DNA of 34,557 nucleotides from Campylobacterales bacterium (GCA_014859645.1 JACUTV010000015.1:1-34557); one strand, 5' to 3'; positions 24,702-32,806 are shown, numbered from the stretch's first letter. The notes: generated by a model from the letters alone, not told the origin. Numbers and translations: made by a program.

Positions 24702-25655
24702 TTACCTTTGGCCTAAAATGTGCTCGATGATGTGATAACTGTGGTTAAGCGCGATGGCAATAGACCCGCCAGAATTGACAGCAATATCGCCGCTAATATA
24801 CAGTCCAGGCACCTCAGTTTCGTAGTTGTCGTCAAAAATAGGGTGACCCGTCTCATCTAACGTAATGCCGCATTTTTTCAAAAAATCCACAGGCGTTGTG
24901 CCGCCAATAGCGTAAACAACGCGGTCATAAACCGTAAAGTTGCTATCAGTAAAATTCACACGCACCTTTCCTGAAGCGTTTTCAAGACTCTCGATGTCCA
25001 CACCAAGGCGCAAACGCAATAATTCTTGCCCGTCGTAGGCGTAGAGTTGCTGTTCGTTGATGTCATTAAGACGTGCAAAGGTAGAGCGACGGTAGTTGAG
25101 TGTAACGGTGTTGGTTTTGGAAAGTTCTAAGGCGTATTCTGCGGCAGAATTTCCCCCTCCGACAATGAGAAGTTTTTCTCCTTGAGAGCAATTGTCGAGG
25201 TTAAAATTCACCAATTGTTTAATAGAAGGAGGAATGGTGTAATCGGGTTTATTGGGTTTGCCCATTTTGCCAATGGCAACGATGACATTTTTAGCCTCAT
25301 AGCCCGCTTTAGTAGTCACGACTTGAAAGGAATTTCCTACTTTTTTGACGCTCTCCACTTCACTGTTAAAGGCGGTGTCGATTTCACCATTGTCTAGCAA
25401 TGAGTCAAAATAATCCAGTGTACTTTCCTTGGAGCCATCCGCGAATTGTACACTGCCTTTAAGCTCGATAACCTGTCCTTTGTAGTCTTTATCTACGCGT
25501 TTGTTGTCTTTGTAAAATTTGCGAATCGTTTGGGAATGATTTTCTCCTTTTTCAATAAGCAAAACACTGTGCAACCCGCGCATTTTTGCTTCTACGGTCG
25601 CACTAATCCCTCCCGGGCCTCCACCGATGACGATCATATCATACACGCAATTCAT
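24702..25655 (-). CDS. FAD/NAD(P)-dependent oxidoreductase, thioredoxin-reductase-like without CxxC (YpdA-like)
   Basis: A two-dinucleotide-fold flavoprotein: the FAD motif GGGPGGISATVEAKMRG starts at residue 11, the second Rossmann motif IVGGGNSAAEYALEL lies near residue 165, and the terminal FAD element is GLYISGDIAVNSGGSIAIAL. The paired CxxC of thioredoxin reductase is absent; the cysteines seen are isolated. This fits the YpdA/ferredoxin-NADP reductase-like subgroup, so a low-molecular-weight thiol or ferredoxin partner is possible but not shown. Length is 317 residues. AAGGAG precedes the ATG. It heads the nine-gene minus-strand operon and is divergent from proA, a pairing I recall from Campylobacter. 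Confidence 0.87.
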   Translation of the reverse strand: MNCVYDMIVIGGGPGGISATVEAKMRGLHSVLLIEKGENHSQTIRKFYKDNKRVDKDYKGQVIELKGSVQFADGSKESTLDYFDSLLDNGEIDTAFNSEVESVKKVGNSFQVVTTKAGYEAKNVIVAIGKMGKPNKPDYTIPPSIKQLVNFNLDNCSQGEKLLIVGGGNSAAEYALELSKTNTVTLNYRRSTFARLNDINEQQLYAYDGQELLRLRLGVDIESLENASGKVRVNFTDSNFTVYDRVVYAIGGTTPVDFLKKCGITLDETGHPIFDDNYETEVPGLYISGDIAVNSGGSIAIALNHSYHIIEHILGQR

Positions 25656-25668
25656 TTGGTTCTCCTTG

Positions 25669-25678
25669 GATTATAATC
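25669..25678. promoter_or_regulatory. Palindromic -10 region shared by divergent promoters (oxidoreductase operon and proA)
   Basis: GATTATAATC is a perfect palindrome that contains TATAAT on both strands (25672-25677 plus, 25675-25670 minus). On the minus side transcription would start only about eight bases before the ATG, inside or just before the AAGGAG site. On the plus side it leaves a leader of about 54 bases before proA. Confidence 0.6.
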
Positions 25679-25737
25679 GCTCCTAAAGCGTTAGAAAGAT
25701 AGAATTTACCCACTTTTACATTAAAAAGGAAGAAAAC

Positions 25738-26973
25738 GTGGATGCATTCTTGCAAAAGGCCAAATCTTTAACCTCTTTCTTGGCCACCATGGAGCCGCAA
25801 CAAAAAAATACCCTTCTTTTAGCCATGGCAGACGCCCTTGAAGCCCACCATGAAGCTATCTTGGAAGCCAATGCCAAAGACATTGATGAGGGGATAAAAA
25901 ATGCCCTCAGTGAGGCCTTGATTGACCGTCTTAAACTCACTCCCAAGCGCATCCAAGCGATGGCCCAAGCGGTGCGCGAAATTGCCGCGCTCAAAGAGCC
26001 TGTGGGGAGAGTATTGGAAGGCTGGGTGGTGCCTAGCGGGCTTCGTATCGAAAAAGTGAGTATTCCTATTGGCGTCGTGGCCATCATCTATGAAAGCCGC
26101 CCTAACGTTACGAGTGACACCGCCGCCTTGTGCTTCAAAAGTGGCAATATTTGTGTCCTCAAAGGGGGTAAAGAAGCCACCCATAGTAACCGTGCTATTG
26201 CTTTGGTACTGCAAGAGACCCTTAGGGTGCACGGCGTGGATCCAGCGTGTATTTCGTTGCTTCCTGATGAGACCCGCGAAGGGGTTGCCGCGCTCATTCG
26301 CCAAGACGCTTATGTGGACTTGATTATTCCCAGAGGCGGAGAAGGATTGATTCGTTTTGTTTCTCAAAACGCCACGGTTCCTGTGGTGAAACATGACAAG
26401 GGCGTGTGCCACACTTACGTGGATAAAGAAGCCAATCTTGACCAAGCCATGGAAATCGTCCTTAACGCCAAATGCCAGCGTCCCAGCGCGTGCAATGCTC
26501 TTGAAACCTTGCTCGTGCATAAAGAGATTGCTTCGGACTTCATACCACGTATCACCGCCGCGCTCATCCAAACAGGGGCGCAGGTACGAGGATGTGCACA
26601 GACGCAAGAATATATACATGTAGACCTTGCTACGTCTGAGGATTTTCACACCGAACACTTAAGCAACGCCCTTTCCATCAAAGTGGTCGCAGATGTTCAA
26701 GAGGCAATGAACCACATCACCACCTACGGTTCGTCCCATTCTGAAGCGATTTTGACCGAAAACTACACCACCGCAGAACGGTTTCTAAACGCCGTCGATG
26801 CCGCGTGTGTGTACGTGAACGCTTCCACGCGTTTTACCGACGGGGGCGAGTTTGGCTTTGGGGCGGAAGTGGGCATTAGCACCAATAAGCTTCACGCTAG
26901 AGGCCCCATGGGCATCAACGAGCTTACCACATACAAATACAAAGTCTACGGCAAAGGAAACGTGCGTGCGTGA
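25738..26973 (+). CDS. proA: Gamma-glutamyl phosphate reductase ProA
   Basis: ProA reduces glutamyl 5-phosphate to the semialdehyde in proline synthesis. This aldehyde-dehydrogenase-fold enzyme has 411 residues, the usual length. Catalytic C252 is in QRPSACNALETLL. IGVVAIIYESRPNVTSDTAALC and GKEATHSNRAI are diagnostic, and the end carries RGPMGINELTTYKYKVYG. GTG 25738 is preceded by AAGGAAG at good spacing. The partner ProB is not in the window. One TACATGTA copy (26615-26622) encodes Ile-His-Val-Asp. The 3' end overlaps the ABC ATPase gene by eight bases. Confidence 0.96.
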   Translation: MDAFLQKAKSLTSFLATMEPQQKNTLLLAMADALEAHHEAILEANAKDIDEGIKNALSEALIDRLKLTPKRIQAMAQAVREIAALKEPVGRVLEGWVVPSGLRIEKVSIPIGVVAIIYESRPNVTSDTAALCFKSGNICVLKGGKEATHSNRAIALVLQETLRVHGVDPACISLLPDETREGVAALIRQDAYVDLIIPRGGEGLIRFVSQNATVPVVKHDKGVCHTYVDKEANLDQAMEIVLNAKCQRPSACNALETLLVHKEIASDFIPRITAALIQTGAQVRGCAQTQEYIHVDLATSEDFHTEHLSNALSIKVVADVQEAMNHITTYGSSHSEAILTENYTTAERFLNAVDAACVYVNASTRFTDGGEFGFGAEVGISTNKLHARGPMGINELTTYKYKVYGKGNVRA

Positions 26974-27544
26974 ACCCGTGCTTAGCATCGAGGGGTTGCG
27001 CTTTGGCTACTCCCCTGAAGCCTTGCTGTATGAGGATTTTTCCCTCACCTTACATGTAGGCGAAGTCATTAGCGTTGTGGGGCCAAGTGGTTCGGGGAAA
27101 ACGACGCTGTTTGAGCTCATCACTGGCTCCTTAAAACCCCTTGGCGGAACCCTTACATGTAAGGCATTTTCCCAAATCTTTCAAGACCCCTATACCTCTT
27201 TTCACCCCACCTACACGCTCTTTGAACAAATGGCCGAAGTGGCGGATACCCAAGAACACGAACGGTTGTGCGACGCCTTGGGCCTCTCTCCTGTGCTCTT
27301 GCACCGCAAACCCCATGAGCTTAGTGGCGGGCAACTCCAGCGCGCATCGATTATTCGCGCACTGCTCATGAAGCCCAAGCTTTTGCTAGCGGATGAGCCA
27401 ACTTCGGCACTGGATAATCTCATTCAGCTTGAAGTGATGCAGCTGCTTATGGGATTGTTGGATGACATTGGGATACTTCTCATTACTCACGACGAGACGC
27501 TTGCTTCGTGGTGCAGTGATTCTATCATAAGGTTAAAATCATGA
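26966..27544 (+). CDS. Solitary ABC transporter ATP-binding protein, Opp/Nik-like
   Basis: An ABC ATPase with Walker A GPSGSGKTT, a Q-loop FQDPYTSFHP typical of oligopeptide/nickel importer ATPases, signature LSGGQLQRASIIRALL, Walker B LLLADEPTSALD and H-loop ITHDE. At 192 residues it is shorter than normal (about 220-270); the segment between Walker A and the Q-loop is compressed. GTG 26966 is chosen because AAAGGA (26953-26958) precedes it by seven bases; the frame also continues upstream inside proA. No permease or binding protein gene adjoins it. It is coupled by ATGA to the channel gene. Two TACATGTA copies (27051, 27154) lie within 110 bases. Confidence 0.87.
   Translation: MREPVLSIEGLRFGYSPEALLYEDFSLTLHVGEVISVVGPSGSGKTTLFELITGSLKPLGGTLTCKAFSQIFQDPYTSFHPTYTLFEQMAEVADTQEHERLCDALGLSPVLLHRKPHELSGGQLQRASIIRALLMKPKLLLADEPTSALDNLIQLEVMQLLMGLLDDIGILLITHDETLASWCSDSIIRLKS
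27151..27164. repeat. CCTTACATGTAAGG 14-base palindrome in the ABC ATPase gene
   Basis: A perfect 14-base copy read as Leu-Thr-Cys-Lys, in the shortened stretch between Walker A and the Q-loop. A partial copy (TACATGTA) is at 27051-27058. Confidence 0.85.
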
Positions 27545-28560
27545 AAAAATACATTGCAACTGCGCTGTGTGGCGTGCCTGTTGCGGTGATGGGTGAGGAA
27601 AATCCTCTTTTAAAACACCTTGTTACACACCCCCAAGAAGTGGAACGTGCTCTTGTGGTGGCGGGGTCTATCGGATTATTGTATGGGTTCATGGTGTTGG
27701 TGCGCCATTTGGCTTATCGGTATGCAACGCAGGTGGAAAACGAGGAGCGAAGCCAACGCTATTTTGCCATCAAAAAACTCTCCAACATCCTTTTTGTCAT
27801 CCTTTCGGTGCTCATCATTGCCCTTGTATACACTAAGAATCTTGCGCAAGGTATGGCTGTTTTTGGGGTCATTGGCGCGGGTTTGACCATTGTACTCAAA
27901 GAGTTGGTGCTGAGCATGGTTTCGTGGATGATGATGATGGCAAGTTCGTCCATTCGTCTTGGGGATCGCATTAAGATTGACAAGGATGGCAAACCCATTA
28001 TCGGGGATGTGATTGACATTTCTTTGACTAAAATCACGTTGTATGAGAATATTACGAATGATTCTATCACCGATCACAAAAAAGCGGGGCGCATTATCTT
28101 TGTTCCCAATTATTTTATGCTCACACACGATGTGTATAATTATACGCATTTGTCCATGAAAACCATCATCGACCTCGTTGAAATCAACCTTTCCTTTGAC
28201 ACCAATATCGAAAAAACAGAAGCAATTACCTTCGAAATTGTCGAATCCATCAGTGGAAGATACACCGATATGGCCAAGCGTCAGTATGATATGTTGAAAG
28301 ATAAATATACCTTACGTAATATGACAAACTATCCGAAAGTCGTTTTTTACCCAAGCTTTAAGGGTGATGGTGTCACGATGGGGATTTGGTATGTCACCCC
28401 GTATCGGGAGATTTTGCGGTTAAAAAGTGAGTTGACGAAACAAGTGATTGGACGTTTGCGCGCGGAAGAAGATATTCATCTTATGTATACGGGGGCTTCT
28501 ATGTACTTAGAAACCAGTGCCAAAAAAGAGGAACTGGTTTCTAAGCTAACGGGACACTAA
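27541..28560 (+). CDS. MscS-family mechanosensitive ion channel
   Basis: Small-conductance channels of this family open on hypo-osmotic shock. Three hydrophobic segments lie at about residues 37-55, 78-98 and 103-130. The third is the Gly/Ala-rich pore helix ([19 protein letters not shown]) followed by the beta-domain start [10 protein letters not shown], which is diagnostic. Two unusual points are the long segment after it ([19 protein letters not shown]) and [20 protein letters not shown] before the FVPN-like step. Length is 339 residues. The N-terminal stretch up to residue 18 resembles a signal sequence. It starts at an ATGA overlap with the ABC gene and its stop overlaps the stop of the converging DAHP synthase gene. 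Confidence 0.9.
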   Translation: MKKYIATALCGVPVAVMGEENPLLKHLVTHPQEVERALVVAGSIGLLYGFMVLVRHLAYRYATQVENEERSQRYFAIKKLSNILFVILSVLIIALVYTKNLAQGMAVFGVIGAGLTIVLKELVLSMVSWMMMMASSSIRLGDRIKIDKDGKPIIGDVIDISLTKITLYENITNDSITDHKKAGRIIFVPNYFMLTHDVYNYTHLSMKTIIDLVEINLSFDTNIEKTEAITFEIVESISGRYTDMAKRQYDMLKDKYTLRNMTNYPKVVFYPSFKGDGVTMGIWYVTPYREILRLKSELTKQVIGRLRAEEDIHLMYTGASMYLETSAKKEELVSKLTGH

Positions 28561-29924
28561 GCGTTTAACCCAGAGGTATCACGCGCTTCTTTGAGCGACT
28601 GGGCAATCAAAAAAGCCAGTTCTAAGGCTTGATCAGCATTAAGACGTGGGTCACACTGGGTTTCGTAGCGGGAACCCAGTCCTTCTTCGGTGATGGCTTG
28701 CGCACCGCCCACGCATTCGGTGACATCTAGCCCTGTCATTTCCAAATGCACGCCACCAGGATAGGTTCCTTCGGCTTTGTGGACGTTGAAAAAGCCCTTT
28801 ACCTCTGCCAAAATCTGGTCAAAAGCGCGGGTTTTGTAATTGGAAGAGGCTTTGACAGTGTTGCCATGCATTGGGTCGATGCTCCACAGTACATTGCGTC
28901 CTTCTTTTTTGATAGCGCGCAATAATTCAGGGAAGTTCTTTTCAATCTTATCTGCTCCCATGCGCACGATAATATTAAGCCGTCCTGCTTCATTTTCAGG
29001 GTTGAGCGCATCTGCAAGACGCAACAAATCATCTGCTTGCATGGTTGGGCCTGCTTTGATGCCGATGGGGTTTTTCACGCCACGTAAAAATTCCACGTGC
29101 GCCCCGTCCACATCGCGCGTACGGTCACCAATCCACAGCATGTGCGCCGAACAGTTGTACCAATCTCCTGTGATGCTATCTTGTCGCGTGAGGGCTTCTT
29201 CGTAGTTAAGCAACAAGGCTTCGTGGGAAGTGTAAAGTGCGGTTTGGTGCACGTTGGGCGTATTGGCCGAAGTGATGCCACACGCTTCCATAAACGCTAG
29301 CGTTTCCGTGATGCGATTAGCCAAGTGCGCATAGCGGTCTCCAAGGGCACTTTCTTTGACAAAGCCCATGTTCCAGCGGTGCACTTGGTGCAAATCGGCC
29401 AAACCGCCCCGTGAAAAAGCGCGCAACAGATTAAGCGTTGCGGCGGATTGGTTGTAAGCGCGAAGCATGCGAGAAGGGTCTGGGATGCGGGCTAGTTCTG
29501 TGAAGTCGATGTTGTTGATGATATCGCCACGGTAACTAGGGAGTTTTACGCCGTCTATCTCTTCAAAATCTGAAGAACGCGGCTTTGCAAATTGCCCTGC
29601 CATGCGCCCTACTTTTACCACAGGACAGCTTCCTGCAAAGGTCAAAACAACAGCCATTTGCATCAAGACTTTAAACATGTCTCGAATGGTATCGGCACGA
29701 AAATCTGAAAAACTCTCGGCACAATCGCCTCCTTGAAGTAAAAACGCTTTGCCTGCTTGCACATCAGCGAGTTGTTCTTTCAGGCTACGTACCTCCCCCG
29801 CAAACACAAGGGGTGGGATGGTAGAAAGTTCTGCTTCGACGGATCGTAGCGCATCCAAATCGGGGTAGGTAGGTTGTTGCTTGATCGGCATATTACGCCA
29901 TGATGAGCGGCTCCATTGGTTCAT
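28557..29924 (-). CDS. Class II 3-deoxy-7-phosphoheptulonate (DAHP) synthase
   Basis: This enzyme condenses PEP and erythrose 4-phosphate, the first step of the shikimate pathway. It belongs to the class II (plant/Helicobacter-like) family: [10 protein letters not shown] with metal ligand C68, [25 protein letters not shown], then [34 protein letters not shown] and GGVHLEMTG. The 455 residues are normal. Only one DAHP synthase is visible here, and no chorismate mutase domain is fused. GAGGATT precedes the ATG. A promoter with an inverted repeat lies upstream. The common names aroF, aroG and aroH belong to class I in E. coli, so I leave the symbol blank. Confidence 0.95.
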   Translation of the reverse strand: MNQWSRSSWRNMPIKQQPTYPDLDALRSVEAELSTIPPLVFAGEVRSLKEQLADVQAGKAFLLQGGDCAESFSDFRADTIRDMFKVLMQMAVVLTFAGSCPVVKVGRMAGQFAKPRSSDFEEIDGVKLPSYRGDIINNIDFTELARIPDPSRMLRAYNQSAATLNLLRAFSRGGLADLHQVHRWNMGFVKESALGDRYAHLANRITETLAFMEACGITSANTPNVHQTALYTSHEALLLNYEEALTRQDSITGDWYNCSAHMLWIGDRTRDVDGAHVEFLRGVKNPIGIKAGPTMQADDLLRLADALNPENEAGRLNIIVRMGADKIEKNFPELLRAIKKEGRNVLWSIDPMHGNTVKASSNYKTRAFDQILAEVKGFFNVHKAEGTYPGGVHLEMTGLDVTECVGGAQAITEEGLGSRYETQCDPRLNADQALELAFLIAQSLKEARDTSGLNA

Positions 29925-29954
29925 TCACAATCCTCTTTTGGTCAAAATTTGCCC

Positions 29955-29973
29955 ATTATAGTCAATCTTGACT
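29955..29973 (-). promoter_or_regulatory. -10 element of the DAHP synthase gene with adjoining inverted repeat
   Basis: On the minus strand TATAAT occupies 29960 to 29955, 31 bases before the ATG. Immediately upstream AGTCAA and TTGACT (29960-29965 and 29968-29973) form a 6+6 inverted repeat with a two-base centre. A protein bound there would touch the -10 box, so this is a candidate operator. Confidence 0.5.
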
Positions 29974-30021
29974 TAAGAGTAGAAGTCCTTAACAAAGGTA
30001 GATTATTGGTCTTTGGTAGCG

Positions 30022-30765
30022 CTAGGGCCGAGAAAAGCCAAGGGAGATAAAATACTCCTTTGTGATGGCTGTGATGTCTATTTTTTCCAACCCTTGATTG
30101 AAAATGTGTGCCAAATGGCGGCCTTTTTCGTTTTTTTGAAAACAAGCATGAAGGTCTTTTTCTTCCAGTAGTTTGGAGTGAAACTGAAGCAGGTTGCCTT
30201 GGTCGGCAAAGGTACTGTCTGTGGCTAAAAAATAGGCTAAAACATCGCGGTCTATGATGGCAGCATCAATTCTTTCGGAGAGCACTTTTTTAATATTAAG
30301 CACATCACTCACGGACGCTTCCGTGCGAAGGAGGCCTTGATTTGCCATGGTATCAAACGCGTGGGTGTTTACATATCCTTGCACCGTCCCAATCGTATAA
30401 TGACCCAAATCAGCGACACTTTCCCAAGCAAGAGGTTTGTTTTTGCGTTCAACCATGCCCAAATGGCTTTTTCCCATAGAGTGAGAGAATAAACACGCAG
30501 AGTCTAACTCTAACGCGCGGTATTCTGGCAAGTAGCCGTGGTATTCCTCTGAATTTCCTGCAAGCAACAACGCTCTTCTCCATGGGTAAAAATCCATTTC
30601 AAGGGTGTATCCCATAGCAGCAAATGCCCTTTTGGCAATCGCCACAGAAAGTCCTTGTTCAGGCAACTCTTTTCCACTATAAGGTGGCCACTCCAGTGAG
30701 GTCATTTTGATGGTTTGAGCACATACTAAAGAAACGCTCAAGAGGAATAGATTAAGGAGTTTCAT
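30022..30765 (-). CDS. Periplasmic solute-binding protein, family 3, coupled to a GGDEF-EAL gene
   Basis: The signal peptide is residues 1-16 (MKLLNLFLLSVSLVCA). The mature part starts TIKMTSLEWPPYSG and continues with GLSVAIAKRAFAAMGY and the PWRRALLLA segment, typical of SBP_3 proteins that often lack transporter partners. GTVQGYVNTHAFDTM and IDAAIIDRDVLAYFL match the second lobe. Length is 247 residues. The start overlaps the GGDEF-EAL stop by ATGA, and no ABC permease is near. A role as periplasmic ligand sensor for the upstream signalling protein is therefore more likely than import, by analogy with NspS-MbaA of Vibrio; this is inference. The ligand is unknown. Confidence 0.85.
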   Translation of the reverse strand: MKLLNLFLLSVSLVCAQTIKMTSLEWPPYSGKELPEQGLSVAIAKRAFAAMGYTLEMDFYPWRRALLLAGNSEEYHGYLPEYRALELDSACLFSHSMGKSHLGMVERKNKPLAWESVADLGHYTIGTVQGYVNTHAFDTMANQGLLRTEASVSDVLNIKKVLSERIDAAIIDRDVLAYFLATDSTFADQGNLLQFHSKLLEEKDLHACFQKNEKGRHLAHIFNQGLEKIDITAITKEYFISLGFSRP

Positions 30766-32780
30766 GGGTGCCTTTTTGAGGGAAAAGCGCCTGGTTTCCC
30801 GATGTAGTACCCTTGTGCATAATCAATCCCCATGGCTTTAACTTTGGTGTAAATAGCCTCAGAGCTGATGAATTCTGCAATGGTTTCAATTCCTAGTTTT
30901 TTAGCAAAAGAGACAATGGTTTCTACGACGATTTGGGCATTTTTATCTGTGAGAATATTTTTAATCAGCGAGCCGTCGATTTTCAAAAAATCCACTTCAA
31001 GATGGATGATATTTTCAAAATTTGAATACCCGCTTCCAAAGTCGTCTATGGCAATTTTTGCTCCCATTTTCTTGACGTTTTGTGCAAACTCGCGCACCGT
31101 TTCAAAGTTGGAAATCCCTTCTTGTTCTGTGATTTCAAACACAACCCGATGCATGACGTTGTAACGCGTTTGAAGTTCCTCTAAAAAAGCATAGATGTAT
31201 TCAGACTCAATATCCCTGGTGGAGAGGTTGATAGTTACATCGAATTCAGTGTCACAAAAGGCCTCTAGTGCTTTTTGGATGATGGTTTTTGATAAGGTAT
31301 CGTACGTGCCCGTATGTTTAGAGATGGCCAAAAAATCCAAGGGATAGTAGAGTTTTCCTTCTTCATCTTGGATGCGCATCAACGCTTCGTATTTGACCAC
31401 TTTTTCTTGACGAAGGCATTGTATGGGTTGAAAATGAGGAAAAACAAGATTGTCCGTAATGGCATGTTTGATGATTTTTGTGATTTTTAAGTTGGTGCCG
31501 TATTCTTCGATGACGGGTAAATTTTTACTAAACACAACCAATTTTTGTTTAGTCTTTTTGGCGTAACCCAGTGCTGTCATCGCGGCAACCATAGGCTCAT
31601 TGGCACTGCTATCTGCCATACCAGCACTCATAGAAAGTACAAGGTGTTCATCGCCAAAACTTAGCTCTTGGTTTTCAAAATCATCTAAAAAATGTGTAAT
31701 AGTTTGTTTAAATGCTAGGGCGTTAGCAGCGTAGTTTTTGTAGCTCAAAATAGCAAACTCATCGCCACTCAACCTATAAACGCGGTAATCAAGCGGGTCG
31801 AAAAAGCGGCTCAAAAGCTCCGCGGTTGATTTTAACACATGATCGCCCGATGAAATGCCAAGGTAGTTGTTGATTTCTTTAAAGCGGTCAATATCTACGA
31901 TAGCAAGTAAAAACTGTTGCTGTGAATCTAGGTCATACAAAAGGCGTTGACGTGAGAGCAGTTGGGTTAGTCCGTCGTAATTTGCCCGCTTATTGAGGCG
32001 GTTAATGAGCGTAGCAATGTGCTTGTGAAAATAATGCATCAACTTACCAATCTCATCTTCTTCTTTATAGTAAGCGTGGTCGATGGTGAGAATTTTTTCT
32101 TCACGGAATTGTTTCATTTCTTCAAGCATTTTGTAAATAGGAGTGATGACATTTTTATTAATCTGTGTGGCAACAAACATCAAAAGAAATGCCATAACAA
32201 AGAGCGAAAGGAAAATTTGGACCCCAATACTTGAAAGAGTGGTGGTTTTGAGTGTTTTTTTAAGCTCGCTGGTATTTTCTGTGATTAATGCTTGATTAGC
32301 ACGCATTTGCTCATGGATGGGTTCAAGGGTATAAGAAAGGTTTAAAATCCCTATTTTGTTATCTTTATAGCTAAGCTCGATTGTTTTTGTTTTACATGTA
32401 TTGTTAATGCTTTTGTCGATTCTGGCCACTTCAGTGAGCGAAACGGTGTCCAATACCGAGAGCGTACAAAGCCCTTCATGAAGCATAAACTTTTGCGCTT
32501 TTTGTAAGATTGCCTCTGTGTCCACATTGTAAAGATCGTACGTTAGGATTTGGGCAATTGTTTCGATATAAAAATCTAAACTTTGTTCATACAGCTTAAG
32601 TTGAACGCTTTGGGTGTTTTGAGAGTAGTGTTGGATGTGTTCTAGAGAACTTTGTTCTACTTTTTTTTCAAGGAATTTAGTGCCAAAAAGCTGAAGAAGG
32701 ATAAGTAACGCCATCATAGAGGCGATTGCTAGGGATATGACAAAAATAAGTTTAAATTTAATAGACTCTTTGTCAAACAC
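30762..32780 (-). CDS. Membrane GGDEF-EAL cyclic-di-GMP signalling protein
   Basis: Numbering from GTG 32780 (672 residues). TM1 is about 10-33, followed by a periplasmic sensor region of about 150 residues with two cysteines, TM2 about 184-205, a HAMP-like linker, GGDEF about 260-415 and EAL about 430-660. The GGDEF signature is SGDEF (338-342), so cyclase activity is doubtful but not excluded. The EAL domain keeps EAL (465-467), the E of FEITEQ, DDFGSGYSNF, the K of FLKIDGS and the late E and Q residues, so phosphodiesterase activity is expected. GTG 32780 has GGGAG at good spacing; ATG 32801 lies at the predicted transcription start and would be leaderless. Coupled to the solute-binding gene. 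Confidence 0.92.
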   Translation of the reverse strand: MFDKESIKFKLIFVISLAIASMMALLILLQLFGTKFLEKKVEQSSLEHIQHYSQNTQSVQLKLYEQSLDFYIETIAQILTYDLYNVDTEAILQKAQKFMLHEGLCTLSVLDTVSLTEVARIDKSINNTCKTKTIELSYKDNKIGILNLSYTLEPIHEQMRANQALITENTSELKKTLKTTTLSSIGVQIFLSLFVMAFLLMFVATQINKNVITPIYKMLEEMKQFREEKILTIDHAYYKEEDEIGKLMHYFHKHIATLINRLNKRANYDGLTQLLSRQRLLYDLDSQQQFLLAIVDIDRFKEINNYLGISSGDHVLKSTAELLSRFFDPLDYRVYRLSGDEFAILSYKNYAANALAFKQTITHFLDDFENQELSFGDEHLVLSMSAGMADSSANEPMVAAMTALGYAKKTKQKLVVFSKNLPVIEEYGTNLKITKIIKHAITDNLVFPHFQPIQCLRQEKVVKYEALMRIQDEEGKLYYPLDFLAISKHTGTYDTLSKTIIQKALEAFCDTEFDVTINLSTRDIESEYIYAFLEELQTRYNVMHRVVFEITEQEGISNFETVREFAQNVKKMGAKIAIDDFGSGYSNFENIIHLEVDFLKIDGSLIKNILTDKNAQIVVETIVSFAKKLGIETIAEFISSEAIYTKVKAMGIDYAQGYYIGKPGAFPSKRHP

Positions 32781-32806
32781 AGCTTTCTCCCAAGTAAACA
32801 TGTGCG

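Noticed and set aside
25819-26658. A 279-codon open frame on the minus strand inside proA
   Set aside because: ProA is complete and has its catalytic residues on the plus strand; the antisense frame shows no recognisable domain.
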